Shown one piece after another: positions 8,481 to 17,704 of a stretch of DNA of 64,000 nt. This DNA comes from Chitinophaga pinensis (GTDB lineage: Bacteria > Bacteroidota > Bacteroidia > NS11-12g > UBA9320). A program made the translations under genes and the position numbers. The stretch spans positions 1 through 64,000 of the forward strand of contig CAMDGU010000004.1 of NCBI GenBank assembly GCA_945897885.1, in the 5' to 3' direction. Positions within the stretch are counted from its first letter, which is position 1. Each line of letters begins with the position of its first letter. The notes beneath the pieces were generated by a model. It ran no database searches. It saw nothing but the letters and a program-made list of their open reading frames with translations, and was not told the origin of the DNA.

Positions 8481-9788
8481 TTATTTTTTTCTAAAAAAGA
8501 TAAAAATGGGTGTTCCTTTAAAGTCAAAATGCTCACGTAATCTATTCTCTAAAAACCGTTTATAGCTTTCAGAAACATATTGTGGTAAGTTACAAAAAAA
8601 TGCAAAGCATACTTTTTTGGTAGGTAGCTGTGTAATATATTTTATCTTCACATATTTGCCTTTGGTGGCAGGTGGTGGTGTTTTGTCTATTATAGGTAAT
8701 AGCAAATCGTTTAGCTTCGAAGTAGATATTCGTTTCGACATGTTTTCATAAACCTCCAAAGCCATTTCCATTGCTTTAAAAATCCGTTGCTTTGTTAAAG
8801 CAGAAGTGAAAATAATTGGAACATCTGTAAATGGTGCTATTTTCCGAAGTATCTGTTCTGTGTAGGTTTTAGTAGTGTTGGTTTCTTTATTTTCAACTAA
8901 GTCCCATTTATTCACCACAATTACTATTCCCTTGCCATTTTTTTGAGCCAAATGAAACAAATTCACATCTTGACTTTCGAGCCCATCTTTGGCATCAATC
9001 AATATCATCACCACATCGGTATCTTCTATAGCCTTTATGCTTCGCATTACGCTATAAAATTCAATGTCTTCGTTTACCTTACCTTTTTTGCGAATACCGG
9101 CGGTGTCAATCAACACAAACTCTTTACCAAAATAGTTGTAATGGGTGTTAATGCTGTCTCTTGTGGTTCCGGGTATATCTGTTACAATGTTTCTTTCTAC
9201 CCCTAACAACGCATTGCATAGCGAACTTTTACCAACATTTGGTCGCCCTACCAAAGCTATTTTAGGCAACGCTGTGGCATCACCTGTTTCCTCTTCTACC
9301 GGCAGCACTTTTACCACTTCATCCAGCAACTCTCCTGTACCAAACCCGGAAATAGAGGCTATTGGGAAAATATTTTCAAAACCCATAGAAAAAAACTCCA
9401 GCTGGTTATCCATGCGTAAGTTACTATCGGTTTTGTTTACACCAACAAACACAGGCTTATTGGATTTTCTTATAATTAATGCAAATTCTTTGTCGACGTC
9501 TGTAACACCTGCTGTTCCATCTACAATAAATATTAAAGCATCTGCTTCTTTTATAGCTATCAAAACCTGATTGGCTATTTCTTTTTCAAAAATATCTTTT
9601 GTGTCTGACACGAATCCTCCTGTATCTACAATGGTAAATTCATGACCTGTCCATTCGCATTTACCATAATGTCGGTCGCGGGTTACTCCGCTCATATCAT
9701 CAACGATGGCTTTTCTATCTCCAACCAATCGGTTAAAGAGTGTTGATTTGCCAACATTTGGCCTGCCTATTATTGCTACTATACTCAT
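8481..9788 (-). CDS. der: Ribosome biogenesis GTPase Der (EngA)
   Basis: This 435-residue protein has the tandem GTPase domains diagnostic of Der. The first has GRPNVGKSTLFNRL, DTGG and NKTD; the second, from about residue 177, has GRPNVGKSSLCNALL, DTAG and NKWD. A C-terminal KH-like domain ends at about residue 434 (YVKIKYITQLPTKK onward). Der acts in 50S subunit maturation and is essential in most bacteria. The gene follows era by 3 bases on the same strand, a compact two-GTPase unit. The length is normal and no lesions are seen. Confidence 0.97.
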   Translation of the reverse strand: MSIVAIIGRPNVGKSTLFNRLVGDRKAIVDDMSGVTRDRHYGKCEWTGHEFTIVDTGGFVSDTKDIFEKEIANQVLIAIKEADALIFIVDGTAGVTDVDKEFALIIRKSNKPVFVGVNKTDSNLRMDNQLEFFSMGFENIFPIASISGFGTGELLDEVVKVLPVEEETGDATALPKIALVGRPNVGKSSLCNALLGVERNIVTDIPGTTRDSINTHYNYFGKEFVLIDTAGIRKKGKVNEDIEFYSVMRSIKAIEDTDVVMILIDAKDGLESQDVNLFHLAQKNGKGIVIVVNKWDLVENKETNTTKTYTEQILRKIAPFTDVPIIFTSALTKQRIFKAMEMALEVYENMSKRISTSKLNDLLLPIIDKTPPPATKGKYVKIKYITQLPTKKVCFAFFCNLPQYVSESYKRFLENRLREHFDFKGTPIFIFFRKK

Positions 9789-9791
9789 CTT

Positions 9792-10667
9792 TTATTCTTT
9801 GTACCCAAAACGTTTTAGTTCCAAGTCATTGTTTCGCCAATTATCTTTTACTTTAACAAACACATCAAGAAAAACAGGTTTATCCAAAAATTTCTCCATG
9901 TCTTTGCGGGCTTCGGAAGCTACTTTCTTTAAAGCCAAACCTCCTTTTCCTATTAATATCGCTTTTTGTGAATCTCTTTCCACATATATCAAAGCGCTAA
10001 TTCTAATTAAGTTTTCTTCTTCTTTGAAATTATCAATTTTCACTTCTACGGAGTAAGGAATTTCTTTTTCATAAAAGAATAATATTTTTTCACGAATAAA
10101 TTCAGCTAAGAAAAAGCGAGTGCTCCTATCGCTTATTTCATCATCAGGATAATATGCCGGGTGCTCTGGCGAAAGTTCAACCAGAAAATTTACCAGCATA
10201 CTTTTATTAAAGGGATGAACCGATGAAAATGGAACCACTCCGTAAAAATGACCTGAAGCTTTCCAGTGTTCCGTTTTTTCAACAATTTGTTGTTCGGTTA
10301 GTTTGTCAACCTTATTCAGTATTAAAATTTTTTGCCCTTTATAATTAGTTAAGACATCCAATACCTCTTCACTTAATTCACTGTCGGCTTCATCATGAAT
10401 TAAAAGCAACAAATCCGCATCTTCCAAACTTTCTTTCATAGCCTCCATCATGGCTTCCTGCATCTTGTATTTAGGAACAATTATTCCCGGAGTATCTGAA
10501 AAAACCAATTGATACTCATCGGTAGTTATAAAACCTTTAATACGATGGCGTGTGGTTTGGGCTTTGGGAGATACAATGCAAAAATGCTGCCCCATCAATG
10601 CGTTGATAAAGGTTGATTTTCCTGCGTTTGGTTTTCCTATGATGGATATAAAGGCGGCTTTATGCAT
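9792..10667 (-). CDS. era: GTPase Era, 16S rRNA/30S assembly factor
   Basis: The 291-residue protein carries the Era GTPase motifs (GKPNAGKSTFINAL, DTPG, NKVD). A KH type II RNA-binding domain follows (SVEVKIDNFKEEENLIRI, ILIGKGGLALKKVASEAR, VKVKDNWRNNDLELKRFGY). Era binds the 3' end of 16S rRNA and helps 30S maturation. The gene is first in an era-der unit. The length matches the family. Confidence 0.97.
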   Translation of the reverse strand: MHKAAFISIIGKPNAGKSTFINALMGQHFCIVSPKAQTTRHRIKGFITTDEYQLVFSDTPGIIVPKYKMQEAMMEAMKESLEDADLLLLIHDEADSELSEEVLDVLTNYKGQKILILNKVDKLTEQQIVEKTEHWKASGHFYGVVPFSSVHPFNKSMLVNFLVELSPEHPAYYPDDEISDRSTRFFLAEFIREKILFFYEKEIPYSVEVKIDNFKEEENLIRISALIYVERDSQKAILIGKGGLALKKVASEARKDMEKFLDKPVFLDVFVKVKDNWRNNDLELKRFGYKE

Positions 10668-10715
10668 TTAGATATAAAACTAAAAGATACAAATAGATGT
10701 AAGACCTGTTTTTTA

Positions 10716-10755
10716 TAAAAAAATCCCAACCCGGGTTTATCGAATTGGGATTTTA
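10716..10755 (-). terminator. Terminator of the initiator tRNA gene
   Basis: AAATCCCAA pairs with TTGGGATTT about 15 bases away; read on the - strand it follows the tRNA 3' end by about 10 bases and ends in a T run. Confidence 0.75.
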
Positions 10756-10763
10756 TTGCTTAG

Positions 10764-10835
<72 letters not shown>

Positions 10836-10848
10836 ATTTTTCGTAGTG

Positions 10849-10878
10849 CAAAGGTAACTATTTTTTTCACTTTGGCAA
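10849..10878 (-). promoter_or_regulatory. Promoter of the initiator tRNA
   Basis: On the - strand TTG-N19-TACCTTTG lies with its -7 box 13 bases before the mature tRNA 5' end, an ideal arrangement for a stable-RNA promoter in Bacteroidota. Confidence 0.65.
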
Positions 10879-10970
10879 ATGTTAGTTTTTACTTCTTAAA
10901 ATTGCGTTTTCCACTTGCTAATGCCGCCAACTAATATCAACTGCAACGCCACAAAATTATAAGCGTAACA

Positions 10971-12968
10971 CTATTTTAAAACGGTAATTTTCTGCAATAC
11001 ATTATACCCTTCTATATGGAATGATAAGTAATAAATTCCGTTGCTTACTGCCTCAACATCCAACTCATAATGAGTATTATCTATTTTAACAAACGGGCAA
11101 ATAAGGTTTTTACCACATAAATCAAACAGAGTCAAGTGCATATTTTTTGAATTTAATTCACTTTCTAACTGCACGATGATTTTGGAACTAGCCGGATTGG
11201 GATAAATGCTTACGTTTGATTTTCCTGTCTTAGAAACTGATGAAAGGGCAATTGTTACACCTATTGAAAATGTATCATTGCCAGAACTATTGGATGCAAT
11301 AAGCTTAGGTTAAAAAACACCGCCTGATTTAGGGTAATTATACACAGCATCTTTGGTTGTGGCTTTTTCGTTGTTTTGGCCAAATAACCATGTGTAATTG
11401 ATTAGCCCTGTAGAAAGGTTTTTAAACGTAACTTTATTATCGGTTTGGGTATATGAAAAATAAGCGGTTGGTTTGCAGTTGTATTTTAGTAATGTGAGGG
11501 AACGAGCACCTCCGCCAGCATAACTAAATTCATGTTTTCCAAGGCCAAGTTCTGAATGATACTAGATTGTTCCTGCAATATAAATATTGCCACTATTTGC
11601 CAATATTGATTTCCCTTCATAAAAGAAAACAGAACTATTAAGGCTAGGGTGTGTATTCAAATACCACAAGTCTTTTAACCTATTGGTAGTAGTATAACTG
11701 GCGTAAAAATCAGATGGAAAAGAAAAACTAACCGGCCTGGTTTTTATATGGTCTTTGGTAAATGCATTTTGACCATTAAATCCAAAATTTTGATTACCAC
11801 CAGTATTACCAATTATAGAATACAAACTGTCGTTATAAATATCCGTAATGTTTAGCTTAAAAACACTACTATCAAAAAAATTAATGAACTTATGCCTTAA
11901 GTTTGAAGCATCAAAACCTATAATAAAATTATTACTATAGAGTGAACTAAGCATATAAGAAAACGAATCGCTACCAATTTTAAGTTTGATTAACCCACTT
12001 GAAGTTGTATATCTGTTAAGAAGAAGTGTTTTATCATCTCCTTTTAATTCACTATTTGAAAATCCCTTTCCTTCCCCATCATATAAAGTTGTGTATTGCT
12101 TTAAGTGGCCTGTTGTAGCAGCAAATTCGGCTATTATAGTCCGATAACTGGGATTGGAATAAAAAACTAAACTATCTGTTTTATTGTATTTAATAACAGC
12201 AGCCATATTTTTTTCAACTCCCCCAAGTATGTAAAAAGAATTTCGGGTTTCATTCAAATAAAAGAGATTCCCATTCTCATTAATCCATTGCAAATTGTTG
12301 TTATTATCCAATTTCATAATAAAACTTGTACTGTAAATAGACTGGGACTTTGATAATAATTTGCCGTTAAACATAAGGCTATCTTTGTAAGTGCCACCTA
12401 AGTATATATTGCCTGCTTTATCTATAGCTTTGATTCCAACCTGACAACCATTGTAAGAAACACAAGGAATATAAGAAACATAATTGAACGAATTATCATA
12501 GATTATAATATATGAATTATAAGTATTAGCATTTTTTCTGGTTACTTTTATCCATGGCATAGTGGCAGTAAACCTAATGCTATCGCTAGTGGTAGAAAAA
12601 CTTGCATAGATAAAATTATCAGATTTATTATGATAAAGACTAGCTAGACCGTCATTTCCATTAGGGGTATATATGATTTGAGAAGTTTCAAGTTGCCCTT
12701 TATCATCAAAACTAAGAAAGTAAGCATCAGGAATAATATTACTGGCCGTTAATACCGTAGAACTAGAACCATATAAACTTATACTTTTAGATAATGTGAG
12801 GCCTGATAAAATAATTTTATTATTAATGTTGGTTAAAGTACTAGGCGTAATAATTGAATTAGACGGTTGTCCTTTTGGTAATACGGTATTATACCATTCC
12901 AATTGCTGGGCTTTTGAAATGCCAGTAATCATGAAACAAAAAACAGTCATTAATACTAATTTTTTCAT
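10971..12968 (-). pseudogene. T9SS cargo protein gene interrupted by two in-frame stop codons
   Basis: One reading frame runs from the ATG at 12968 to 10971 (665 sense codons' worth) but carries TAG at 11562-11564 (codon 469) and TAA at 11310-11312 (codon 553). The pieces fit one protein. They are a signal peptide (ending GISKAQQ), a beta-propeller-like region with motifs such as GNIYLGGTYKDS, a PKD-like segment between the stops (TFKNLSTGLINYTWLFG), and a type A T9SS sorting domain (VSIYPNPASSK, SNGIYYLSF). No frame change is needed across either stop. A truncated secreted protein without its sorting domain would be the only product unless the stops are suppressed. Confidence 0.8.
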
Positions 12969-13073
12969 GTTCTATAATTTTTAGAAAACGAATATACCTT
13001 TATTTAATAAACAACCTTAATTTTAGCTAAGATATTAAACTTCGTTTGATATGAAAGCGAAAGATTTAATGGT

Positions 13074-14540
13074 CTAAACCATTCCTTCAAACATGCTTCC
13101 CACCAAATCTTTAAACTGAACACCTGTGTTTATTGAGTTTCGACTAAGTTTGGAATGTTCTGCCAAGCCAAAAAGTATAAATTCCATCCAAAGATATTTT
13201 TCAGATTGTGGCGCATCGCGCAAATGGTCATCAAAAAAAGCAGCTAAACTATCTACGTTATTTAATGCTTGCATATAATTCTTGTCACTGCTCAGGCTAT
13301 TAATTTCTAAATCATTTCCTTTTTCAAACCAATTGGTAATGTGTTTATATAAGTTGGTGGTTTCGTGTCCTTTCTTTTTTGATTTTTCAATAGGTGGACA
13401 GTATTTATCAAAAAGCGTTCTTATAGCTTTACCTATTAATGTTTGAGCTACATTATACGGGCCTTCCTGCTCTCCTTCATACACCATTTCCACTTTTCCT
13501 GTAATGGCAGGTATCACTCCTTCAAAATCTGAAATTCGGACCATCGTGGTTTTGTCGCCAGATAAAATAGCTCGTCTTTCGGCCGTGCTTATTAAGTTTT
13601 CAAAAGCCGAAATACTCAATCGCGCTGAAACGCCGCTTTTAGCATCCACATATTCGCTTTTGCGGGCTTCTACTACTATTTGTTCTACTAAATCAATAAC
13701 CAAATCAGGGACTCCTATCATTTTCTTTTGGTTGTCGCTAAGTTTGGCCTCTTGTTTTGTTATTGTTCTGGCTATGGCAATTGATTTGGGATAATGGGTT
13801 AAAATTTGGCTACCTATTCTATCTTTAAGTGGGGTGATAATACTTCCGCGATTGGTATAATCCTCCGGATTTGCGGTAAATACAAATTGTATATCTAGAG
13901 GTAATCTTAGTTTAAAGCCTCTAATTTGTATATCCCCTTCCTGCAAAATATTAAATAAGGAAACTTGTATTCTTGGTTGCAAATCGGGCAATTCATTGAT
14001 AACAAAAATACAGCGGTTACTTCGTGGTACTATTCCAAAATGAATCACCTGCTCGTCGGAATAGGAAAGCTTTAAATTAAATGCTTTTACTGGGTCAATA
14101 TCCCCTATCAAATCAGCTACCGACACATCGGGTGTAGCTAGTTTTTCAACAAATCGATCCTTTCTATGAACCCAATCAATCGGCGTTTCGTCGCCCAGTT
14201 CTTTTATTTTTTGCTTTGCAAAATGGCTGATTGGATTAAATGGGTCGTCATTAATTTCAGAACCCGCAATTATGGGCAACCATTCATCCAGCAGATTAAC
14301 CATACTGCGGGCTATGCGGGTTTTAGCCTGCCCCCGTAAACCTAAAAGATTAATATTATGACCTGATAAAATAGCCCTTTCGATATCCGGAATTACTGAA
14401 TCTTCATAACCATGAATATTTTCAAAAACAGATTTTCCGCTTTTTAACGCTTCAATCAAATTGTCTCTTAATTCGTGTTTAATCGTTTTGGATTTATATC
14501 CACTTTGTTTGAGTTCTGCTATAGTTTTTGGTTGTGGCAT
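13074..14540 (-). CDS. MoxR/ChlI-like AAA+ ATPase, partner of the VWA protein
   Basis: This 488-residue protein is a magnesium-chelatase-I/MoxR-type AAA+ ATPase. Walker A is GLRGQAKTR (about residue 62), Walker B is CIFVINELPDL, sensor 1 is FTANPEDY, and a helical lid follows. Such ATPases act with a VWA-domain partner as a chaperone-like remodelling pair; the next gene downstream encodes exactly that partner. No porphyrin or chlorophyll genes are nearby, so a chelatase role is unlikely. The target complex is unknown. The gene starts 106 bases after the end of the preceding T9SS pseudogene region and shows no lesions. Confidence 0.85.
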   Translation of the reverse strand: MPQPKTIAELKQSGYKSKTIKHELRDNLIEALKSGKSVFENIHGYEDSVIPDIERAILSGHNINLLGLRGQAKTRIARSMVNLLDEWLPIIAGSEINDDPFNPISHFAKQKIKELGDETPIDWVHRKDRFVEKLATPDVSVADLIGDIDPVKAFNLKLSYSDEQVIHFGIVPRSNRCIFVINELPDLQPRIQVSLFNILQEGDIQIRGFKLRLPLDIQFVFTANPEDYTNRGSIITPLKDRIGSQILTHYPKSIAIARTITKQEAKLSDNQKKMIGVPDLVIDLVEQIVVEARKSEYVDAKSGVSARLSISAFENLISTAERRAILSGDKTTMVRISDFEGVIPAITGKVEMVYEGEQEGPYNVAQTLIGKAIRTLFDKYCPPIEKSKKKGHETTNLYKHITNWFEKGNDLEINSLSSDKNYMQALNNVDSLAAFFDDHLRDAPQSEKYLWMEFILFGLAEHSKLSRNSINTGVQFKDLVGSMFEGMV

Positions 14541-14574
14541 TTATATTTTGTTATTAGTTTAAAAAATCCCCCTG

Positions 14575-14592
14575 CCCCCTTTATAAAGGGGG
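14575..14592. repeat. Perfect 18-base palindrome in a repeat-rich intergenic region
   Basis: CCCCCTTTATAAAGGGGG is a perfect palindrome between the VWA and AAA+ genes (14541-14687). The same gap then has a low-complexity run of TTCAAATTTTCAAATTGTCAAAT type at about 14661-14696. Both components recur together at 40843-41036, so this is one copy of a dispersed intergenic repeat. Confidence 0.55.
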
Positions 14593-14687
14593 AATTGCTT
14601 TCGATGTAGTTTTGTTAAAGTTACAAGTTCCTTGTTTTAAAATTTATCTTCTGAAAGCCATTTTCAAATTTTCAAATTGTCAAATCT

Positions 14688-15779
14688 TCAAATTTTCTTA
14701 CTCCTATTCAATTCAAAATCCTTGAAAATAATATCTCCCAATCCCTTTAAGCCGGTATAAAATGCCCGACCGTTATTGGTTTGGGTAAATTCATCTACAA
14801 AGCTTTGTAAATAAGGGTCCCGGGCAATCATAAATGTAGTAATCGGGATTTTTAACCTCCTACAAATAGCAGCTTCATTCAGGCATTTATTTACAATCTT
14901 TCTGTCCAAACCAAAACTGTTCATATAATAACCGCCCGGTTCTTTCAGGCAAGATGGCTTTCCGTCGGTTATCATAAAAATTTGCTTGTTTTGATTTTTT
15001 CTTCGTCTTAATAAATCCTGAGCAAGTTTTAATCCCGCCACTGTATTGGTATGATAAGGACCTACTTTTAAATACGGCAAATCTTTTATTTCTATTTGCC
15101 AAGCATCATTTCCAAATACAATAATGTCCAAAGTGTCCTTAGGATATTTGGTTTTTATAAGTTCTGCCAAAGCCATAGCTACTTTTTTGGCCGGTGTTAT
15201 TCGGTCTTCGCCATAAAGTATCATAGAATGGGAAATATCTATCATCAGCACGGTGCTGGTTTGCGAGGTATGTTCCCTTTCCACCACCATAAAATCATCT
15301 TCCGTAATATGGTCGTTGCCACCCATTATTTGGGTATAAGCATTTTTCATGGTTTCGGTAATGGCCATTTGGCTAATACTATCCCCAAACTGAAATGGTC
15401 TTATCTCTCCGGTAGTTTCATCGCCTTTGCCTGTATAAACAGTTCGGTGATTTCCATTTTGAGATTTTTTAAGCTTTCCAAAAATTTCTTCTAATGCTTT
15501 TTGCCTAATGGATTGCTCGGTTTTACTTGTAATTACTATCTCACCATTTTCAGGATTTTCTTTAATAAATCCCTTTTCTTTCAGGTCTTTAATAAAATCA
15601 CCCATACCATAATTGCTGTCGGTAATTTTATGCTCCCTATCCAGTTGGTTCATCCAATCCATGGCCTCGGCCAAGTCGCCGGCTGTGTAGTTCAATAATT
15701 CTCTTAACAAGTCAAAAAGCCTGTCGAATGGCTCTTGATTATTATTTTTAACAAATTTAGAAAATCGGAAACCTGACAT
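14688..15779 (-). CDS. VWA-domain protein, partner of the MoxR-like ATPase
   Basis: The protein has an N-terminal helical region and, from about residue 175, a von Willebrand A domain. It holds a MIDAS motif DISHS and downstream acidic/Thr residues (MITDGKPS), which bind a metal and a partner protein. VWA plus MoxR pairs are known metal-insertion or complex-remodelling systems. It lies upstream of the AAA+ gene on the same strand, 147 bases apart, with a palindromic repeat between. I chose Met4 of the ORF (15779) because a good -7 box overlaps the first ATG (15788). The last codons (KKI-stop) are encoded by an intergenic low-complexity repeat. Confidence 0.8.
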   Translation of the reverse strand: MSGFRFSKFVKNNNQEPFDRLFDLLRELLNYTAGDLAEAMDWMNQLDREHKITDSNYGMGDFIKDLKEKGFIKENPENGEIVITSKTEQSIRQKALEEIFGKLKKSQNGNHRTVYTGKGDETTGEIRPFQFGDSISQMAITETMKNAYTQIMGGNDHITEDDFMVVEREHTSQTSTVLMIDISHSMILYGEDRITPAKKVAMALAELIKTKYPKDTLDIIVFGNDAWQIEIKDLPYLKVGPYHTNTVAGLKLAQDLLRRRKNQNKQIFMITDGKPSCLKEPGGYYMNSFGLDRKIVNKCLNEAAICRRLKIPITTFMIARDPYLQSFVDEFTQTNNGRAFYTGLKGLGDIIFKDFELNRSKKI

Positions 15780-15785
15780 CGTATG

Positions 15786-15793
15786 CAAAAGTA
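15786..15793 (-). promoter_or_regulatory. Possible -7 promoter element for the VWA gene
   Basis: TACTTTTG on the - strand matches TAnnTTTG, but no TTG sits at the right distance. If used, transcription begins about at 15780, which would make the message practically leaderless from the ATG at 15779. Confidence 0.3.
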
Positions 15794-15907
15794 AACACAG
15801 AGAAGGGCTATTTGTTTAGAAAATATATTAAATCCCTTTACTTTTTTTATTGCAATACGGTGGTAATCATGAATATTTGTGGCTGGCATTAATCATACTA
15901 CTATTCC

Positions 15908-16924
15908 ATGCGCATAATACGTATCATTTTTACTTTCATCCTCATAATAGTTGGCCTTTATTTAGTCGCTTCTTTCTTTATTCCCTCTAATTACAAGGTT
16001 GAAAGGACTTTAACCCTGAATGCCCCAACTGATATTGTTTTTGAACAAATAGCTTCTTTTAAAAACTGGGAAAAATGGAGTTCAGGAAGAAATAATGACC
16101 CTGAAATGAAAACACTGTTTGGTCCAAATAGTGGAAAAGTAGGCTCATACTGGCTGTGGAGAGGCGATAAAGCCGGTGAAGGCAGAATGACTTGCACCGC
16201 TATTGAAGATCAAAAAAAAATATCATTCCACTTAAACCTATCCAAACCTTATGAATCAGAATCGGATGGTTATATTATGCTAGAACCTAATGGAAATGAA
16301 ACCTCTGTCATTTTGGTTTCGGAAGGAACAAACCCTTTTCATTTGAGAGTTTTGAATCTTATGATGGATAAGTGGATAGGCCCCGATTTTGAAAAAAGTT
16401 TGGAATTATTAAAAACTTTGGCTGAAAAAGAGTCCGAAATTTTTCAGAAAGAATATTTTGGATACCGTATTAAAGAAACCCGCTATGACGGAAATAAAAT
16501 AGGTTATGTAAAAAAGACCGTTGCGTTTGATGAAATGGACGAATTTTTTACAAAAAACTATGCTAAAATAGAGGAAGAAGCTAAAAATTGCGGTTTCAGC
16601 ATTGAAGGCAAGCCGATGAGATTATATTACCGGTGGGATTATACCAATGCAGTAGCCACAGTAGCTGCCGCCATTCCCGTGATGGGTGATAGCACTTTGG
16701 GAGAAGATTATAGTTTAATGCAACTTCAACCTCAAAAAGCCTTGTTGTTAAATTATTACGGTGGCTATAAAAGCAGCAGCAATGCCTACAAAGCCTTGGA
16801 CAATTATGTGAGGAACAAAAAACTGCGACAAGCAAAACCCGTTATTGAAGAATACGTTATTGGCCCAAAAGAACAACGCGATTCAGCTAAATGGTATACT
16901 AAGATTTGGTATTTGTTGGAGTAA
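15908..16924 (+). CDS. Membrane-anchored SRPBCC plus GyrI-like ligand-binding protein
   Basis: The 338-residue protein has one N-terminal membrane helix (about residues 5-24, IIFTFILIIVGLYLVASFF). A SRPBCC/polyketide-cyclase-like fold follows (NYKVERTLTLNAPTDIVFEQIASFKNWEKW). A C-terminal effector-binding domain of the GyrI/AraC type starts at about residue 185 (YRIKETRYDGNKIGYVKKTVAFDEM, ALLLNYYGGYKSS). SRPBCC domains bind hydrophobic ligands and GyrI-like domains bind small molecules or drugs. The combination is common in Bacteroidota, but no ligand is known. It is transcribed divergently from the VWA gene. Confidence 0.8.
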   Translation: MRIIRIIFTFILIIVGLYLVASFFIPSNYKVERTLTLNAPTDIVFEQIASFKNWEKWSSGRNNDPEMKTLFGPNSGKVGSYWLWRGDKAGEGRMTCTAIEDQKKISFHLNLSKPYESESDGYIMLEPNGNETSVILVSEGTNPFHLRVLNLMMDKWIGPDFEKSLELLKTLAEKESEIFQKEYFGYRIKETRYDGNKIGYVKKTVAFDEMDEFFTKNYAKIEEEAKNCGFSIEGKPMRLYYRWDYTNAVATVAAAIPVMGDSTLGEDYSLMQLQPQKALLLNYYGGYKSSSNAYKALDNYVRNKKLRQAKPVIEEYVIGPKEQRDSAKWYTKIWYLLE

Positions 16925-17020
16925 TATTTTTTCAATCTATTCTTTTGTTTCTATTGGTACTATTAGTTTTAAAGAAAGATAAAGACTAAACGGTTAGTTA
17001 TTCAGGGCAATGTTCTACTT

Positions 17021-17686
17021 TTATTTTATAGGATAAATAATTCCAATACCTATGTGCTGTCTGATTGAATTTACTCCTAGAAAATACTCTTTAAATTCCT
17101 CCGATACTCCCAAATAATATAAATATTGGGGTTTAATAGTTAATTTTTTGTCAATCTTTATTTCATAGGCAATACATCCTGATAATCCGAAGTTTATATT
17201 CCTATTCTCCTTAATTTCTACATCATTAATTAATTCAAATTTACCATTTGGCCATTCCTCATAAAATCCAACAGTTTTGTCAAAAATATAAAACCCCATT
17301 TCACACCCGAGTCGAATGTTAAGATTCTTTACTATCTTTATATTAAATGGATAGAAACCCAATTCAAATAGGTTTTTATTAATTTCAGCTTCCGCATCGA
17401 ATCCTGCAGTTTTAGCGGTACCTCTATTTATAATATGACCTTTATAATTTGTAATTTTTGCACTAAATTTTACGTTAAAGGAATCTAAATAAATATTATC
17501 AATATTTACGCCAAAAGAGTATCCAGACCCCTCCTTAAACTTTGGAAAAGATTGTGTATGGTTCAAATCGTAAATAGAATAAAAACGATTTTTTAACACC
17601 CCACTATACACTTCTATCCTTTGACTATAAAGCTTTGCCCCAGAAAGAATTAACAAAGCTATAGAAAAAATTATTTTTTTCTTCAT
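17021..17686 (-). CDS. Predicted outer-membrane beta-barrel protein, unknown function
   Basis: This 221-residue protein starts with a signal peptide (MKKKIIFSIALLILSGAKLYSQ). The rest alternates hydrophobic and polar residues in short strands (NLFELGFYPFNIKIVKNLNIRLGCEMGFYIF, YEIKIDKKLTIKPQYLYYLG) and ends in a strand (RQHIGIGIIYPIK), the look of a small 8-10 strand outer-membrane barrel. It follows yifB by 18 bases on the same strand and could be read from the same message. No specific family is recognised. Confidence 0.6.
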   Translation of the reverse strand: MKKKIIFSIALLILSGAKLYSQRIEVYSGVLKNRFYSIYDLNHTQSFPKFKEGSGYSFGVNIDNIYLDSFNVKFSAKITNYKGHIINRGTAKTAGFDAEAEINKNLFELGFYPFNIKIVKNLNIRLGCEMGFYIFDKTVGFYEEWPNGKFELINDVEIKENRNINFGLSGCIAYEIKIDKKLTIKPQYLYYLGVSEEFKEYFLGVNSIRQHIGIGIIYPIK

Positions 17687-17704
17687 TTAATGCCTAAAAT
17701 AATA

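Noticed and set aside
10971-12968. Alternative genetic code with TAG, TAA or TGA read as sense
   Set aside because: All three codons are used as ordinary stops in intact genes here (e.g. TGA in uvrA, TAG in gldD, TAA in der), so the internal stops are lesions.
13074-14540. Magnesium chelatase for chlorophyll or cobalamin synthesis
   Set aside because: No other porphyrin or cobalamin genes, and the pairing with a VWA protein fits MoxR-type chaperones better.
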